DNA of 64,000 nucleotides from assembly GCA_018372435.1 (NCBI GenBank), contig JAHAJA010000007.1:62001-126000 (forward strand), given 5' to 3'. A model generated the notes under the pieces. It was given only the letters and a program-made list of their open reading frames with translations, was not told the DNA's origin and did not search any database. A program made the position numbers and the translations under genes. Positions 1-8,197 of this stretch are shown one piece after another. Positions within the stretch are counted from its first letter, which is position 1, and the number at the start of each line of letters is the position of its first letter. The stretch comes from Clostridiales bacterium (GTDB lineage: Bacteria; Bacillota; Clostridia; Lachnospirales; Lachnospiraceae).

Positions 1-3
1 TTA

Positions 4-498
4 TTAATAATTTTTTCCTCCCTTCTCTAATTTGAATCTTAAATCTTGAAGGATTCGATATACTTTACTCTTCACAGTTCCTTCAGGCATCTGATAGATT
101 TCGGCTATTTCTCGAAAACTTTTATCCTCAAAAAACCTCAAAATTATAAAGGCTTTTTTCTCATCTTCTAACGTATCCAAAGCTTCATATAAATCCCATT
201 GCTCTTCGCGTGAGACACTTGATTCTTGCATCACTTGTTCTGGTAGATTGTCCATAGGCAATACTTTACCGCCTTTTCTACAGTGATCCAGTGCTGTATT
301 AATTAATATTCTAGTAATCCAAGTTTCAAAATAGTCTTTGTTCTTTAATTTCGGATATGAAATATATGCTTTATACACGGTATCTGATACGATATCTAAT
401 GCATCATGTTCATCTTTCACATAACAAAAAGCATATTGGTATAATTTCTTTCTCATTGGTTCAAGTTTTTCTTCAAATGTTTTCTTTCCCAAATCCAT
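4..498 (-). CDS. ECF-subfamily RNA polymerase sigma factor
   Basis: The 164-residue protein has the two domains of a group IV sigma factor. Region 2 (about residues 12-75) includes the FETWITRILINTALD helix, and region 4 (about 105-160) contains a helix-turn-helix around SFREIAEIYQMPEGTVKS. It would direct RNA polymerase to a small regulon. AGGAG lies just before the ATG. It is the third gene of a run that also holds a lipoprotein and a lipase-like hydrolase, with only 12 nt separating it from the hydrolase. No anti-sigma gene is visible; one could lie beyond the left edge, because the stop codon is 3 bases from it. The family call is firm, the signal is unknown. Confidence 0.9.
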   Translation of the reverse strand: MDLGKKTFEEKLEPMRKKLYQYAFCYVKDEHDALDIVSDTVYKAYISYPKLKNKDYFETWITRILINTALDHCRKGGKVLPMDNLPEQVMQESSVSREEQWDLYEALDTLEDEKKAFIILRFFEDKSFREIAEIYQMPEGTVKSKVYRILQDLRFKLEKGGKNY

Positions 499-510
499 CT
501 TCTCCTGAAT

Positions 511-2079
511 TTATTGATAGAAATCAATCCCTCCAATCACAATACTTCCTGTATCCGAAGCAGGTGATATCTCTATCTTCTCGATACCATCTTTAGCCTT
601 TATCTCCTTAAGTAAGTCATATGATAGTATAAATGAACCAAGTGGTGTGTAATGGTTATATTTTTTGAAACCATCTCCATAATCATTCACTTCTCCTTGT
701 ATAAACTGCAATGCTCGTTCCGTTTTACTAGAGATTCTTATAGTTTCTTCACCTCCTGCAAAATCAATTAACTTAATATCAATTGCTGTTTCTACATCTT
801 CACCATTCCTATCATCTGTTGAATCCAAACCAATTAAGAAGGATATTCCGTTATAATCATAGAAATTATGAAACCCTATCGGTATCTCAATTGATACTTT
901 ACCTTTTTTCTCTGTCCATGCCATTTTATATAATGGAACAGGACTATAAGTTCCGGGTAGATTGAAAGCTCCCGATGAATCCTCACTTGTAATAACTGCT
1001 GCTTGCATATAGTTGAACTCTACCCCATCAGATATAACATCCTTCATTGATGCGCTTGGACGAATTAACTTTTTCCCGTTTTTTTCACTAAAATAGTATG
1101 CCGGGATGAAAGAATTTCCATACCTATCTTCAGATGCATTTATAAAAACGTCATTGAAATCTGCTTCTTTGTTATACACATTAAGAAAATCTACACAGTA
1201 TTCCTTCAAGAATGATCTCTGCTCTTCTTCAGTAACATATGTTACATCATCATACGAAAACAGTCCTTTTTGATCCACATTACTATTGAATGGATTATGA
1301 TCCGCATTCAGATAATACGCATACTGAATCGGACTTCTTCTTGCTTGATCATTGAAATATGCATAATTGAAGTAATTTACACCATCTTGTGTGGATACAT
1401 CCGTATCAAACTGGGGTATGACTACTGCCGTTGGTATATCCGTATACGTATCATGAAAACCATTATTCTGCGAAGGTGCAACAGAAATTGCACTCACAAA
1501 CGCTATATTGTTGAATTTATTACTTTCAATAATATTGAATATATTCTCACCGCCCCTAGAATGACCAATAAGATTGATTTTTGTTAAATCCCCTTTTCCC
1601 TTAAGAGAATATGGGTATAACTTCTCCCCCTCTATCGCTTCTTTTACTCTTCTATAATTTTCTTCAAAGATAATCATAGAACGTTCTAACTCATTTCCTT
1701 CCACTGGTTCAAACATATAAGCGCGGTTAACATTAATTGAAATCGCTAGATAGCCTTGGTTCGCTAGATGTTCAACAAGATACTCAAACCCTTCTGCATA
1801 TGGCTGTCTCACATCACCGTCAATTCTATGGGAACCATGAAGAATAAATACAACGGGTGAATTGTCTTCCTTTGGAATACCTATTGCTCCTTTAATGGGC
1901 GATGTAATCTCTACACCATTTTCTTCAAACACAAAATCCCCCATATCATACGTTCCCACAGTAACTTCATTGTTTTTATCATTGTTTTCATCATTCTTAT
2001 AAACATAACCTATGATACAAAGAAATACTACGAAACTTACAATTGCAAGGCTACTTATCACTAATCCTTTTCTTTTCAT
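511..2079 (-). CDS. membrane-anchored alpha/beta hydrolase (lipase/PAF-acetylhydrolase-like)
   Basis: A 522-residue protein with one N-terminal hydrophobic segment (residues 5-27) that acts as signal or anchor, so the enzyme works outside the membrane. The hydrolase fold shows an HG oxyanion-hole motif (FILHGSH, about residue 80) and a nucleophile elbow GHSRGG with the serine near residue 174. The second half is a beta-rich region I cannot assign. Six nucleotides separate it from the upstream lipoprotein and 12 from the downstream sigma factor, so all three are probably cotranscribed. An esterase or lipase is likely; the substrate is unknown. Confidence 0.75.
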   Translation of the reverse strand: MKRKGLVISSLAIVSFVVFLCIIGYVYKNDENNDKNNEVTVGTYDMGDFVFEENGVEITSPIKGAIGIPKEDNSPVVFILHGSHRIDGDVRQPYAEGFEYLVEHLANQGYLAISINVNRAYMFEPVEGNELERSMIIFEENYRRVKEAIEGEKLYPYSLKGKGDLTKINLIGHSRGGENIFNIIESNKFNNIAFVSAISVAPSQNNGFHDTYTDIPTAVVIPQFDTDVSTQDGVNYFNYAYFNDQARRSPIQYAYYLNADHNPFNSNVDQKGLFSYDDVTYVTEEEQRSFLKEYCVDFLNVYNKEADFNDVFINASEDRYGNSFIPAYYFSEKNGKKLIRPSASMKDVISDGVEFNYMQAAVITSEDSSGAFNLPGTYSPVPLYKMAWTEKKGKVSIEIPIGFHNFYDYNGISFLIGLDSTDDRNGEDVETAIDIKLIDFAGGEETIRISSKTERALQFIQGEVNDYGDGFKKYNHYTPLGSFILSYDLLKEIKAKDGIEKIEISPASDTGSIVIGGIDFYQ

Positions 2080-2085
2080 AGCATT

Positions 2086-2676
2086 CTACTCCACAACAAT
2101 GCAAATGACACCATAAGATTCTAATAAACTAATCTTTTGATCATTCACTGTCCAAGAGGTACGAATAACTCCACTTCCCTCTTCAACTAATTCTCCATCT
2201 GCCTGTTGCCCTTCTCCTAAGAGTGCAACCATCTTGTCTTTATAAGTATTATAATCATTTTCATTCAATGTAACCGTAATATTAAAACATGTCCCATTAT
2301 CATACCCTACTAATATCTGTACTTTTTCACCTAATAAAGAAACCTCCTCATAGGTTCGATTAACAATAGTTCCATCTTCATTTTTTTCTATAAGACCTTT
2401 TCCTAAAAGTTCGTCTGCTTTGTCTTCCGTCTTCCCATATAAGTCTGATAATCCAAGTAGCAACTTCTTATCCTGTAGGTTTTGTTCACTTTCTGATTCC
2501 AATACCCCATCTAAAGCATTATCTTCTGAGTCAAGATTTGTATTTGAATCACTAACCTCTTGATTTGATTTGTTTGATCCATTTATATCATTACTCTGTT
2601 TCGCGCAACCCTGTAATACTAAAACACTTAAACTACATACCATAATGAATCTTAAATTTTTTCTCATATTTTTCAT
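2086..2676 (-). CDS. hypothetical lipoprotein
   Basis: A 196-residue protein starting with a lipoprotein signal peptide whose lipobox LQGC puts the acylated cysteine at about residue 24. A Ser/Asn/Asp/Glu-rich linker (about 28-65) follows, then a compact domain of about 120 residues that I do not recognise. It is the first gene of the lipoprotein-hydrolase-sigma run. No good ribosome site lies close to the first ATG; the second in-frame ATG (codon 4) is an alternative. Being exported and cotranscribed with an ECF sigma factor, it could be a surface sensor or a regulon target, which is inference only. Confidence 0.65.
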   Translation of the reverse strand: MKNMRKNLRFIMVCSLSVLVLQGCAKQSNDINGSNKSNQEVSDSNTNLDSEDNALDGVLESESEQNLQDKKLLLGLSDLYGKTEDKADELLGKGLIEKNEDGTIVNRTYEEVSLLGEKVQILVGYDNGTCFNITVTLNENDYNTYKDKMVALLGEGQQADGELVEEGSGVIRTSWTVNDQKISLLESYGVICIVVE

Positions 2677-2774
2677 TGTACAGATACCGTATTATCCTCT
2701 CTGTACTCTCCTTCTGAATATTAGACGTATGAAAAATGTAATTGGATGAAATAAATTATAACTTTATCAAATGT

Positions 2775-2813
2775 AAAAAATGGCAACCAATTCATACACA
2801 AATTGGTTGCCAT
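2775..2813 (-). terminator. Rho-independent terminator after nth
   Basis: A 12-bp perfect stem, TGGCAACCAATT against AATTGGTTGCCA with an 8-nt loop, is followed on the minus strand by a T6 tract. It lies 9 nt beyond the stop of the endonuclease III gene. Confidence 0.85.
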
Positions 2814-2821
2814 TATAGCTT

Positions 2822-3448
2822 CTATATATCCTTCTTCTCACACCATTCACTCAAAAAGCACTTATCACAATTACACTTTCTTGCAGTGCATATACTCCTA
2901 CCATGATAAATCAACTGAAAGTTAATACGATTCCAATGTTCCTTCGGTAGAACCTGCATCAGTTCTATCTCCACCTCTACTGGATTCTTTCCTACTGCCC
3001 ATCCTAGTCTCTTAGCAATTCTTAACACATGTGTATCCACCGTTACCCCTGGTATTCCATACGCATCTGCCAAAAACAACGTAGCTGTTTTTCTTCCTAC
3101 ACCAGCTAACTTCACTAATTTATCTATAGTTGTAGGAACCTTACCATTATACTCCGTAATGATTTGATTGCAGCATTGCTTCATATTCTTCGCTTTACTT
3201 TTGTATAATCCGATGGATCTAATACAGTCTTCTATCTCTTCTAGAGGAGCATCTGCCATTAGTTCTAATGAAGAAAATCTATCCCAAAGTCTTGGTAAAA
3301 CTTCATATACTTGCTTATCTGTACTTTGTGCACTTAACATAATTGCAAGTAGAAGTTGCCAATCTGCATTATGTAAGAAACCTTCCTTTGTTGTTCCATA
3401 TTCCTGATCTAATATAGCTAATATCTGTTGTACTTCACGATCTTTCAT
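2822..3448 (-). CDS. nth: endonuclease III (DNA glycosylase/AP lyase)
   Basis: A base-excision repair enzyme that removes oxidised pyrimidines and nicks abasic sites. I place the start at the ATG preceded by GAGGG; a GTG four codons upstream (3460) is also open. The chosen start gives 208 residues. The helix-hairpin-helix AGVGRKTA then carries Lys120, the VDTHV motif Asp138, and the [4Fe-4S] ligands fall at Cys187, 194, 197 and 203 (C-x6-C-x2-C-x5-C). These are the positions known in the E. coli enzyme. It appears monocistronic, with its own terminator. Confidence 0.97.
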   Translation of the reverse strand: MKDREVQQILAILDQEYGTTKEGFLHNADWQLLLAIMLSAQSTDKQVYEVLPRLWDRFSSLELMADAPLEEIEDCIRSIGLYKSKAKNMKQCCNQIITEYNGKVPTTIDKLVKLAGVGRKTATLFLADAYGIPGVTVDTHVLRIAKRLGWAVGKNPVEVEIELMQVLPKEHWNRINFQLIYHGRSICTARKCNCDKCFLSEWCEKKDI

Positions 3449-3468
3449 AATATCCCTCACATTTACAA

Positions 3469-3540
3469 CTAACTATTCGTTTCTTTAATCTGATAACGAC
3501 CTTTTCCAGATTTCTTAGCCTCGTATTTATAGCTATTATT
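3469..3540 (-). pseudogene. probable remnant of a GGDEF-domain gene C-terminus
   Basis: Between the DUF5050-like gene and nth, a 23-codon open stretch on the minus strand ends at TAG (3469-3471). It encodes a peptide containing YEAKKSGKGRYQI, which closely resembles the usual C-terminal end of diguanylate cyclase GGDEF domains (ALYxAKxxGRNR-type). An in-frame stop lies just before it and there is no start codon, so it is not a gene. It is best read as debris of a lost diguanylate cyclase gene. Short length makes the call tentative. Confidence 0.4.
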
Positions 3541-4735
3541 TATTCAACAACTTATCCACCGTAATGCTTTTGAATACTTTCTTCTTTGCTTGCACAATTT
3601 GATAATAAGCCATTCCATCTAATATTTTAATCTCCTTAGGTGCAATATTCAAGGTATAGATTCCATATTGATCTTGATAGTAATAATGATCTGGATCTTC
3701 TCCATTACCAAAAGCAAATAACTTATAATTCTTAGCGCTTACATAGTCACTTACTCCAAGAACATAACCTTCGTAGGACTCATATGATTTCTCATCCAGT
3801 ATCATCTTAACACTGCTACCACCAGTAGCTGCTTTGAAGAGATAAGAGATATATTGATCATCTGATAAAGAATAGTACACATTATCGGTTGTCACTTGAT
3901 GTAGTTCTACACGAAAGCTGGTATAATCTGTTGCTGGTTCTCCTCCCGCATTCACACGGTAGTCGCTGATTTTCTTATGATCGAAGGAATCAAGCTTTGT
4001 TACCTTTCCTTTAAAAGAAACCTTCATTACATCCGTGGTACTACTCTTGATTGTTCCCTTATTCTTATTACATAGATAATATAAACCATCTTTTCCTACT
4101 GTCAAACTATCTACAGAAGTACCTGTGATCAGTTTCTCCGTCTTCTTTCCACCTAAGGTCATAGAATAGATTATCGTACGTTTGTTATTCGTATAATAGA
4201 TACGATTATTTGCGATGACTGGCTTAAAGTTATAATAGTTTGTACTTGTAGTACTAAGGACTTTGTTCGTTCCCTTTTTACCAGTAACATGAATCCTTGC
4301 GATAATCATCTTACTGTAACTCTTATAATATGAATAGTATACGTAATCACCAACTACTCCAATAATCTCTCCTTTGTTCACGGTTACTAGGCACTTTGTA
4401 TTCTTACCATCACGTCCTACCCGGTAAATACTATTCTTAGCTGTTTTATTATCTTTAACAACATAATACACATATTTATTCTGAACATAGAAGTTCTTTA
4501 CTTCTTTCGTCGTCAACGTAGTTGTCTTTGAGGAACCAACTTTCTGTGAGACTAGTTTATAGCTAGATCCTTCTGTCCCCTTTTTATAATATAGATAACC
4601 TTGATCTTTTACTACAAGCGAAGATGACTGTGCTACATTCTCAGCAGCTTCTACTTTCTTGGGAATAAGATTAACACTTGTAATGGTGCAGACAATTAAC
4701 ATTGCCCATGCTATTATTTTTTTCATTTTTTCCAT
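3536..4735 (-). CDS. secreted DUF5050-like beta-propeller protein
   Basis: A 399-residue protein with a Sec signal peptide (about residues 1-30, ending near KKVEAAENV). The mature part repeats short strands of the type 'YLYYxxxxxxxxIYRVxxDG', for example residues 46-60, 83-108 and 120-150, as in DUF5050 and other surface proteins that build a propeller from YY-rich blades. It probably acts on the cell surface; no catalytic motif is visible. It stands alone, 100 nt downstream of the TetR gene and on the same strand. The fold family is inferred from the repeat pattern only. Confidence 0.65.
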   Translation of the reverse strand: MEKMKKIIAWAMLIVCTITSVNLIPKKVEAAENVAQSSSLVVKDQGYLYYKKGTEGSSYKLVSQKVGSSKTTTLTTKEVKNFYVQNKYVYYVVKDNKTAKNSIYRVGRDGKNTKCLVTVNKGEIIGVVGDYVYYSYYKSYSKMIIARIHVTGKKGTNKVLSTTSTNYYNFKPVIANNRIYYTNNKRTIIYSMTLGGKKTEKLITGTSVDSLTVGKDGLYYLCNKNKGTIKSSTTDVMKVSFKGKVTKLDSFDHKKISDYRVNAGGEPATDYTSFRVELHQVTTDNVYYSLSDDQYISYLFKAATGGSSVKMILDEKSYESYEGYVLGVSDYVSAKNYKLFAFGNGEDPDHYYYQDQYGIYTLNIAPKEIKILDGMAYYQIVQAKKKVFKSITVDKLLNK

Positions 4736-4844
4736 AAGTTTACCTCCAATCTAATTATATGATAAACCTTGATTATGTCAGTATTTTGGCATTTGTATGA
4801 ATGATTTTACCAATAACTAACTCGTTCATCTAAACCGATATTGG

Positions 4845-5396
4845 TTAACTACTTTCATTAGCCCCCGCCGCAAACTTAACCATCGTAGCAATTTCATCTG
4901 GTGTTTCATGCATCCCTGATTCAATCCATTTCAAATACGTATTACATAAAGCTCCCGCATAATAATATAACTCATATCGAGAAAACTTCGATGTCGGCAA
5001 TACGTAAGTGTCCATATAGCTATTCAAAGCATTCATTATTACTGCATGCATATTGGAATGAATAAGCGTTAAGATGAATAAACTGTACTGTTTAAAGAAT
5101 GTAAAACAATGACAGATATGCTTATAATCATGAAATTCCCCAATATCTGTACGTGTTTTTGTCTCTTCCATATAATCATTCACGATCTCATACATATAGT
5201 CCGACAGAACTTCTAGCTTAGATTTATAGTATTTATAGAATGTCATTCTGGATACATTGGCGTTGTTAACAATCTCTGTTATTGTTATTTTCTCGAATGA
5301 CTTATCCTCCATTAACTTAAGTAATGATCTTGCAATACACAGCCGCACATGCTGATTTCTATTGGTAAGATTGGCTCCGCCTTCTGATACTCTCAT
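4845..5396 (-). CDS. TetR/AcrR-family transcriptional regulator
   Basis: A 183-residue regulator. Residues 17-63 form the TetR DNA-binding domain, with the recognition region ITEIVNNANVSRMTFYKYY. The C-terminal helices form a ligand pocket of the short type seen in many Firmicutes. AAGGTGAT precedes the ATG. It is divergent from the DegV gene across a 177-bp region rich in TGTAAACA-like half sites, so it probably controls both itself and degV. The ligand is unknown; a fatty-acid link through DegV would be a guess. Confidence 0.88.
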   Translation of the reverse strand: MRVSEGGANLTNRNQHVRLCIARSLLKLMEDKSFEKITITEIVNNANVSRMTFYKYYKSKLEVLSDYMYEIVNDYMEETKTRTDIGEFHDYKHICHCFTFFKQYSLFILTLIHSNMHAVIMNALNSYMDTYVLPTSKFSRYELYYYAGALCNTYLKWIESGMHETPDEIATMVKFAAGANESS

Positions 5397-5440
5397 ATTA
5401 TCACCTTTTTTCTTAGATCAATGTTTCCACCGACCCTGAT

Positions 5441-5530
5441 ATGTTTACATTATTGTACCTTTTGTAAATTGTATCACATTATAGACTGTAGTACAATGTA
5501 ATGTAGTATTAAAAACCACATTGTAAACAT
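5441..5530. promoter_or_regulatory. divergent control region with inverted repeats between tetR and degV
   Basis: The half site ATGTTTACA (5441-5449) is matched by TGTAAACAT (5522-5530) in inverted orientation. Between them are further TTGTA/TACAA pairs (TTGTAC near 5453 and GTACAA near 5491). Such clustered dyads between divergent genes fit binding sites for the adjacent TetR protein. The assignment of sites to that protein is inference. Confidence 0.45.
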
Positions 5531-5573
5531 TTGTAAGCACTCTAGTGTTTACTAGATTAGTTTGGAGGTAATT

Positions 5574-6419
5574 ATGAAATATGGTATTGTTGTTGACTCA
5601 GGATGCGACTTGATTCGTTTACGAGAGGATGTAACTGACAAAATAGATTTTACAAGATCACCATTAAAGCTTGATATTGGAGAAAAAGAATTCATTGATT
5701 CCTTCGACCTTGATATTGAAGAATTTATGAAGGAGATGTACTCTTATAAAGGAAAGACAGGAAGTGCTGCTCCAAGTCCTGACGAATGGCTAAACGCATA
5801 TGAGAAATCAGAGAATGTATTTGCCATAACCATTACAGGAACGCTATCAGCTAGCTACTCAAGTGCTGTAATCGGAATGGAACTTTTTAAAGAACGATAT
5901 CCAGAAAGAAACATCTATGTTATAGATTCCAAATCAACTGGTCCAGAGATGTCACTTATTGTTCGTAAATTAACTGAATACATGAAGGCAGATATGGATT
6001 TTGAAGATATCTGTGAGAATATAGATGATTACTGTAAGCATACGAATCTACTCTTTATTCTTGAATCACTTGATAATCTAGTTAAGAATGGTCGAATCAG
6101 CCGATTAAAAGCTAGCATGGCAGGAATACTTGGTATTAAAATTCTAGGGATCGCTAGTGAAGAAGGAACGATTGATTTATTACATAAATGTCGTGGTAAA
6201 ATGGCTGTTTATGACAAAGCAATTGCAGAGATGTTAGAGAGAAATTATCATGGTGGCAGAGTTGTTATTGCTCATTGTTTTGCTAAAGAAGTAGCTAACT
6301 ATGTTGAATCAAAAATCAGAGATAAATACCCCGATTGCGATGTTGAAATCATGAAAACAAGTGGCTTATGCAGTTATTATGCCGAAAAAGGTGGCTTATT
6401 AATAGGCTTTGAATCATAA
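5574..6419 (+). CDS. DegV family fatty-acid-binding protein
   Basis: A 281-residue protein of the DegV/EDD fold. In characterised members, such as FakB, it presents fatty acids to the kinase FakA. The start is the ATG preceded by GGAGG (5564-5568); an in-frame TTG at 5562 overlaps that ribosome site and is not the start. Family marks are the N-terminal IVVDSGCDL, the TGSAAPSP segment (about residue 62), the ITGTLSASYSSA segment and the RISRLKA helix. It is divergent from tetR. Binding a fatty acid is known for the family; the role here is not shown. Confidence 0.9.
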   Translation: MKYGIVVDSGCDLIRLREDVTDKIDFTRSPLKLDIGEKEFIDSFDLDIEEFMKEMYSYKGKTGSAAPSPDEWLNAYEKSENVFAITITGTLSASYSSAVIGMELFKERYPERNIYVIDSKSTGPEMSLIVRKLTEYMKADMDFEDICENIDDYCKHTNLLFILESLDNLVKNGRISRLKASMAGILGIKILGIASEEGTIDLLHKCRGKMAVYDKAIAEMLERNYHGGRVVIAHCFAKEVANYVESKIRDKYPDCDVEIMKTSGLCSYYAEKGGLLIGFES

Positions 6420-6506
6420 AGACTATCCTTATCATTAATCCACCAATTCTATAAGAGATAACCATCGTTCTCTCTCCCATAAGAAAGCAATTCCACAACC
6501 AACACT

Positions 6507-6552
6507 AAGGCAGTAGAAAATGGTTTAGATAAACCTTTTGCTACTGCCTTTT
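6507..6552. terminator. bidirectional terminator between degV and the ABC exporter
   Basis: The long hairpin pairs AAGGCAGTAGaAAAtGGTTTA with its complement around a 4-nt loop, with two mismatches. It has a T tract on the right and an A tract in the left part. It sits between the convergent ends of degV and the ABC exporter operon and could serve both. Confidence 0.85.
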
Positions 6553-6568
6553 CATCTATTCTATTCTA

Positions 6569-8197
6569 TTACCCCTCAGTCACAGTTCCTTTCACATGGA
6601 ATATCTTATCATATTGTGATTTGCTATCCTTAAAGATAACATGACTTACATTAATGACCGTAATATTCTTAAGTTTAAGAATTGTCTGTTCAATCTCTCT
6701 TGCACGTTCCATATCAAGTGCTGCGAAAGCTTCGTCCATGAATAGGACACTTGCTTTTGCTAACATCGCTCTTGCAATAACGATACGGCTACGTTCTCCC
6801 CCTGAGATATTCTTTCCATTATCATATATCATGGTGTTAAGACCATCTGGTAGATTTTCTATGAAAGAAGTTAAACCAGCTACCTCGATTGCCTCTTTAA
6901 TTTCCTCATCCGAATACTCTTTGTATAAGGTAATGTTGTTCTTCAAGGTGTCTTCAAAGATAAACACCTGTTGTTCTACATTGGCAATCAATGAGAAATA
7001 ATCTTCCTTCTTCACATCTGCTAATGGCTTTCCATCAATTATTAATTTTCCCTCTGAAGCATTATAGTATTTACGAAGTAATTTCAATAATGTAGATTTA
7101 CCACCACCTGATGGACCAATTATTAGATATTTTCCATTCTTCTTAATTTCCATGTTCACATCATGAAGTGTCTTTGCTTTATCTTCCGCATCTTCATATG
7201 CAAAACCAACATCTTTTAATTCAATCTTATCTGTAAATTCGTGCAATGCTATATTTTCTTCATGTTTATTCTTATTCAATAAACTCTCATTAATCTTCTT
7301 ACCAAGACCTTTAGAGGCAAATATTTTAGGCATTGCTTCACTCATCATCATAAGCGGCCAAGCAATACGTTGAATTGCCTGCGAAACTGTTAAGGCTCCT
7401 GCTGCTGTAATATTGCCTTGAATCGCTTGATAAGCTAGATAGCAAAGCCCTAGATATATCATTAAAGAGAACGAGCCATTCTGCAATGCATTCATGAATG
7501 TATATATCTTTTCAATAACGTATCCCTTATGCTGAATCTCTTCACTCTTATCATAATAATCACTCGTAACCTTATCTTGAAGATTATTACTCTTAACAAT
7601 ATGGAATGCGGATAATACTTCTTTAATATAGGACGTATATCCATCAAATTGATCGCTTCGTTCTTTTACCTTCTTAGAGACTGGTCTTGACAATAGCATA
7701 GATACCACTGCCGTTAGCAAGGTAATACTTACTGCAAAACCAATCATTCCTTTACCAACTGTAGATAAAATCCAGACAGCAACACAGAAGTTGGTAATAC
7801 CATTGAATACAGTGAATATACCGTCAACAAAATTTGTATCTAGAGTATTGCAATCATTTGTCAATCTTGATATATATGTTGCTGTATTCTCTTGTTGGAA
7901 TTCTGAGATATTCTTCTTAAATATGCCTCGAATATAATATCGCTTCATACTTAGATTGGCATCTTTACGAAACCATGATTTTGTTATGGTACCTAATAAC
8001 CCTATAGGGATTAGCAAACATGCTTGCAACAAAAATCCTGGAATCTCTGCCTTAAGAGTAGCCATATCTCCTACAAGTGCATAATCTAGGAATCCCATCA
8101 TCTTAACAAATACCACACCATCTAAGATCGTACCAGCTGCAAGACAAAGCAAAGCTATTATAAGTTGTGGAAATGGTCGTAGTACTCTCTTTAGCAT
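6569..8197 (-). CDS. ABC exporter half-transporter, subunit B
   Basis: A 542-residue fused permease-ATPase. The N-terminal 300 residues hold the six-helix type I exporter domain. The C-terminal ATPase has Walker A GPSGGGKST, signature ISGGERSR, Walker B VLFMDEAFAALD and the switch histidine in NVSH. The gene overlaps the upstream exporter gene by 7 nt, so the two probably form a heterodimeric exporter. The substrate (drug, peptide or lipid) cannot be told from the sequence. Its nucleotide-binding motifs look intact, so no classically degenerate ATP site is evident here. Confidence 0.92.
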   Translation of the reverse strand: MLKRVLRPFPQLIIALLCLAAGTILDGVVFVKMMGFLDYALVGDMATLKAEIPGFLLQACLLIPIGLLGTITKSWFRKDANLSMKRYYIRGIFKKNISEFQQENTATYISRLTNDCNTLDTNFVDGIFTVFNGITNFCVAVWILSTVGKGMIGFAVSITLLTAVVSMLLSRPVSKKVKERSDQFDGYTSYIKEVLSAFHIVKSNNLQDKVTSDYYDKSEEIQHKGYVIEKIYTFMNALQNGSFSLMIYLGLCYLAYQAIQGNITAAGALTVSQAIQRIAWPLMMMSEAMPKIFASKGLGKKINESLLNKNKHEENIALHEFTDKIELKDVGFAYEDAEDKAKTLHDVNMEIKKNGKYLIIGPSGGGKSTLLKLLRKYYNASEGKLIIDGKPLADVKKEDYFSLIANVEQQVFIFEDTLKNNITLYKEYSDEEIKEAIEVAGLTSFIENLPDGLNTMIYDNGKNISGGERSRIVIARAMLAKASVLFMDEAFAALDMERAREIEQTILKLKNITVINVSHVIFKDSKSQYDKIFHVKGTVTEG

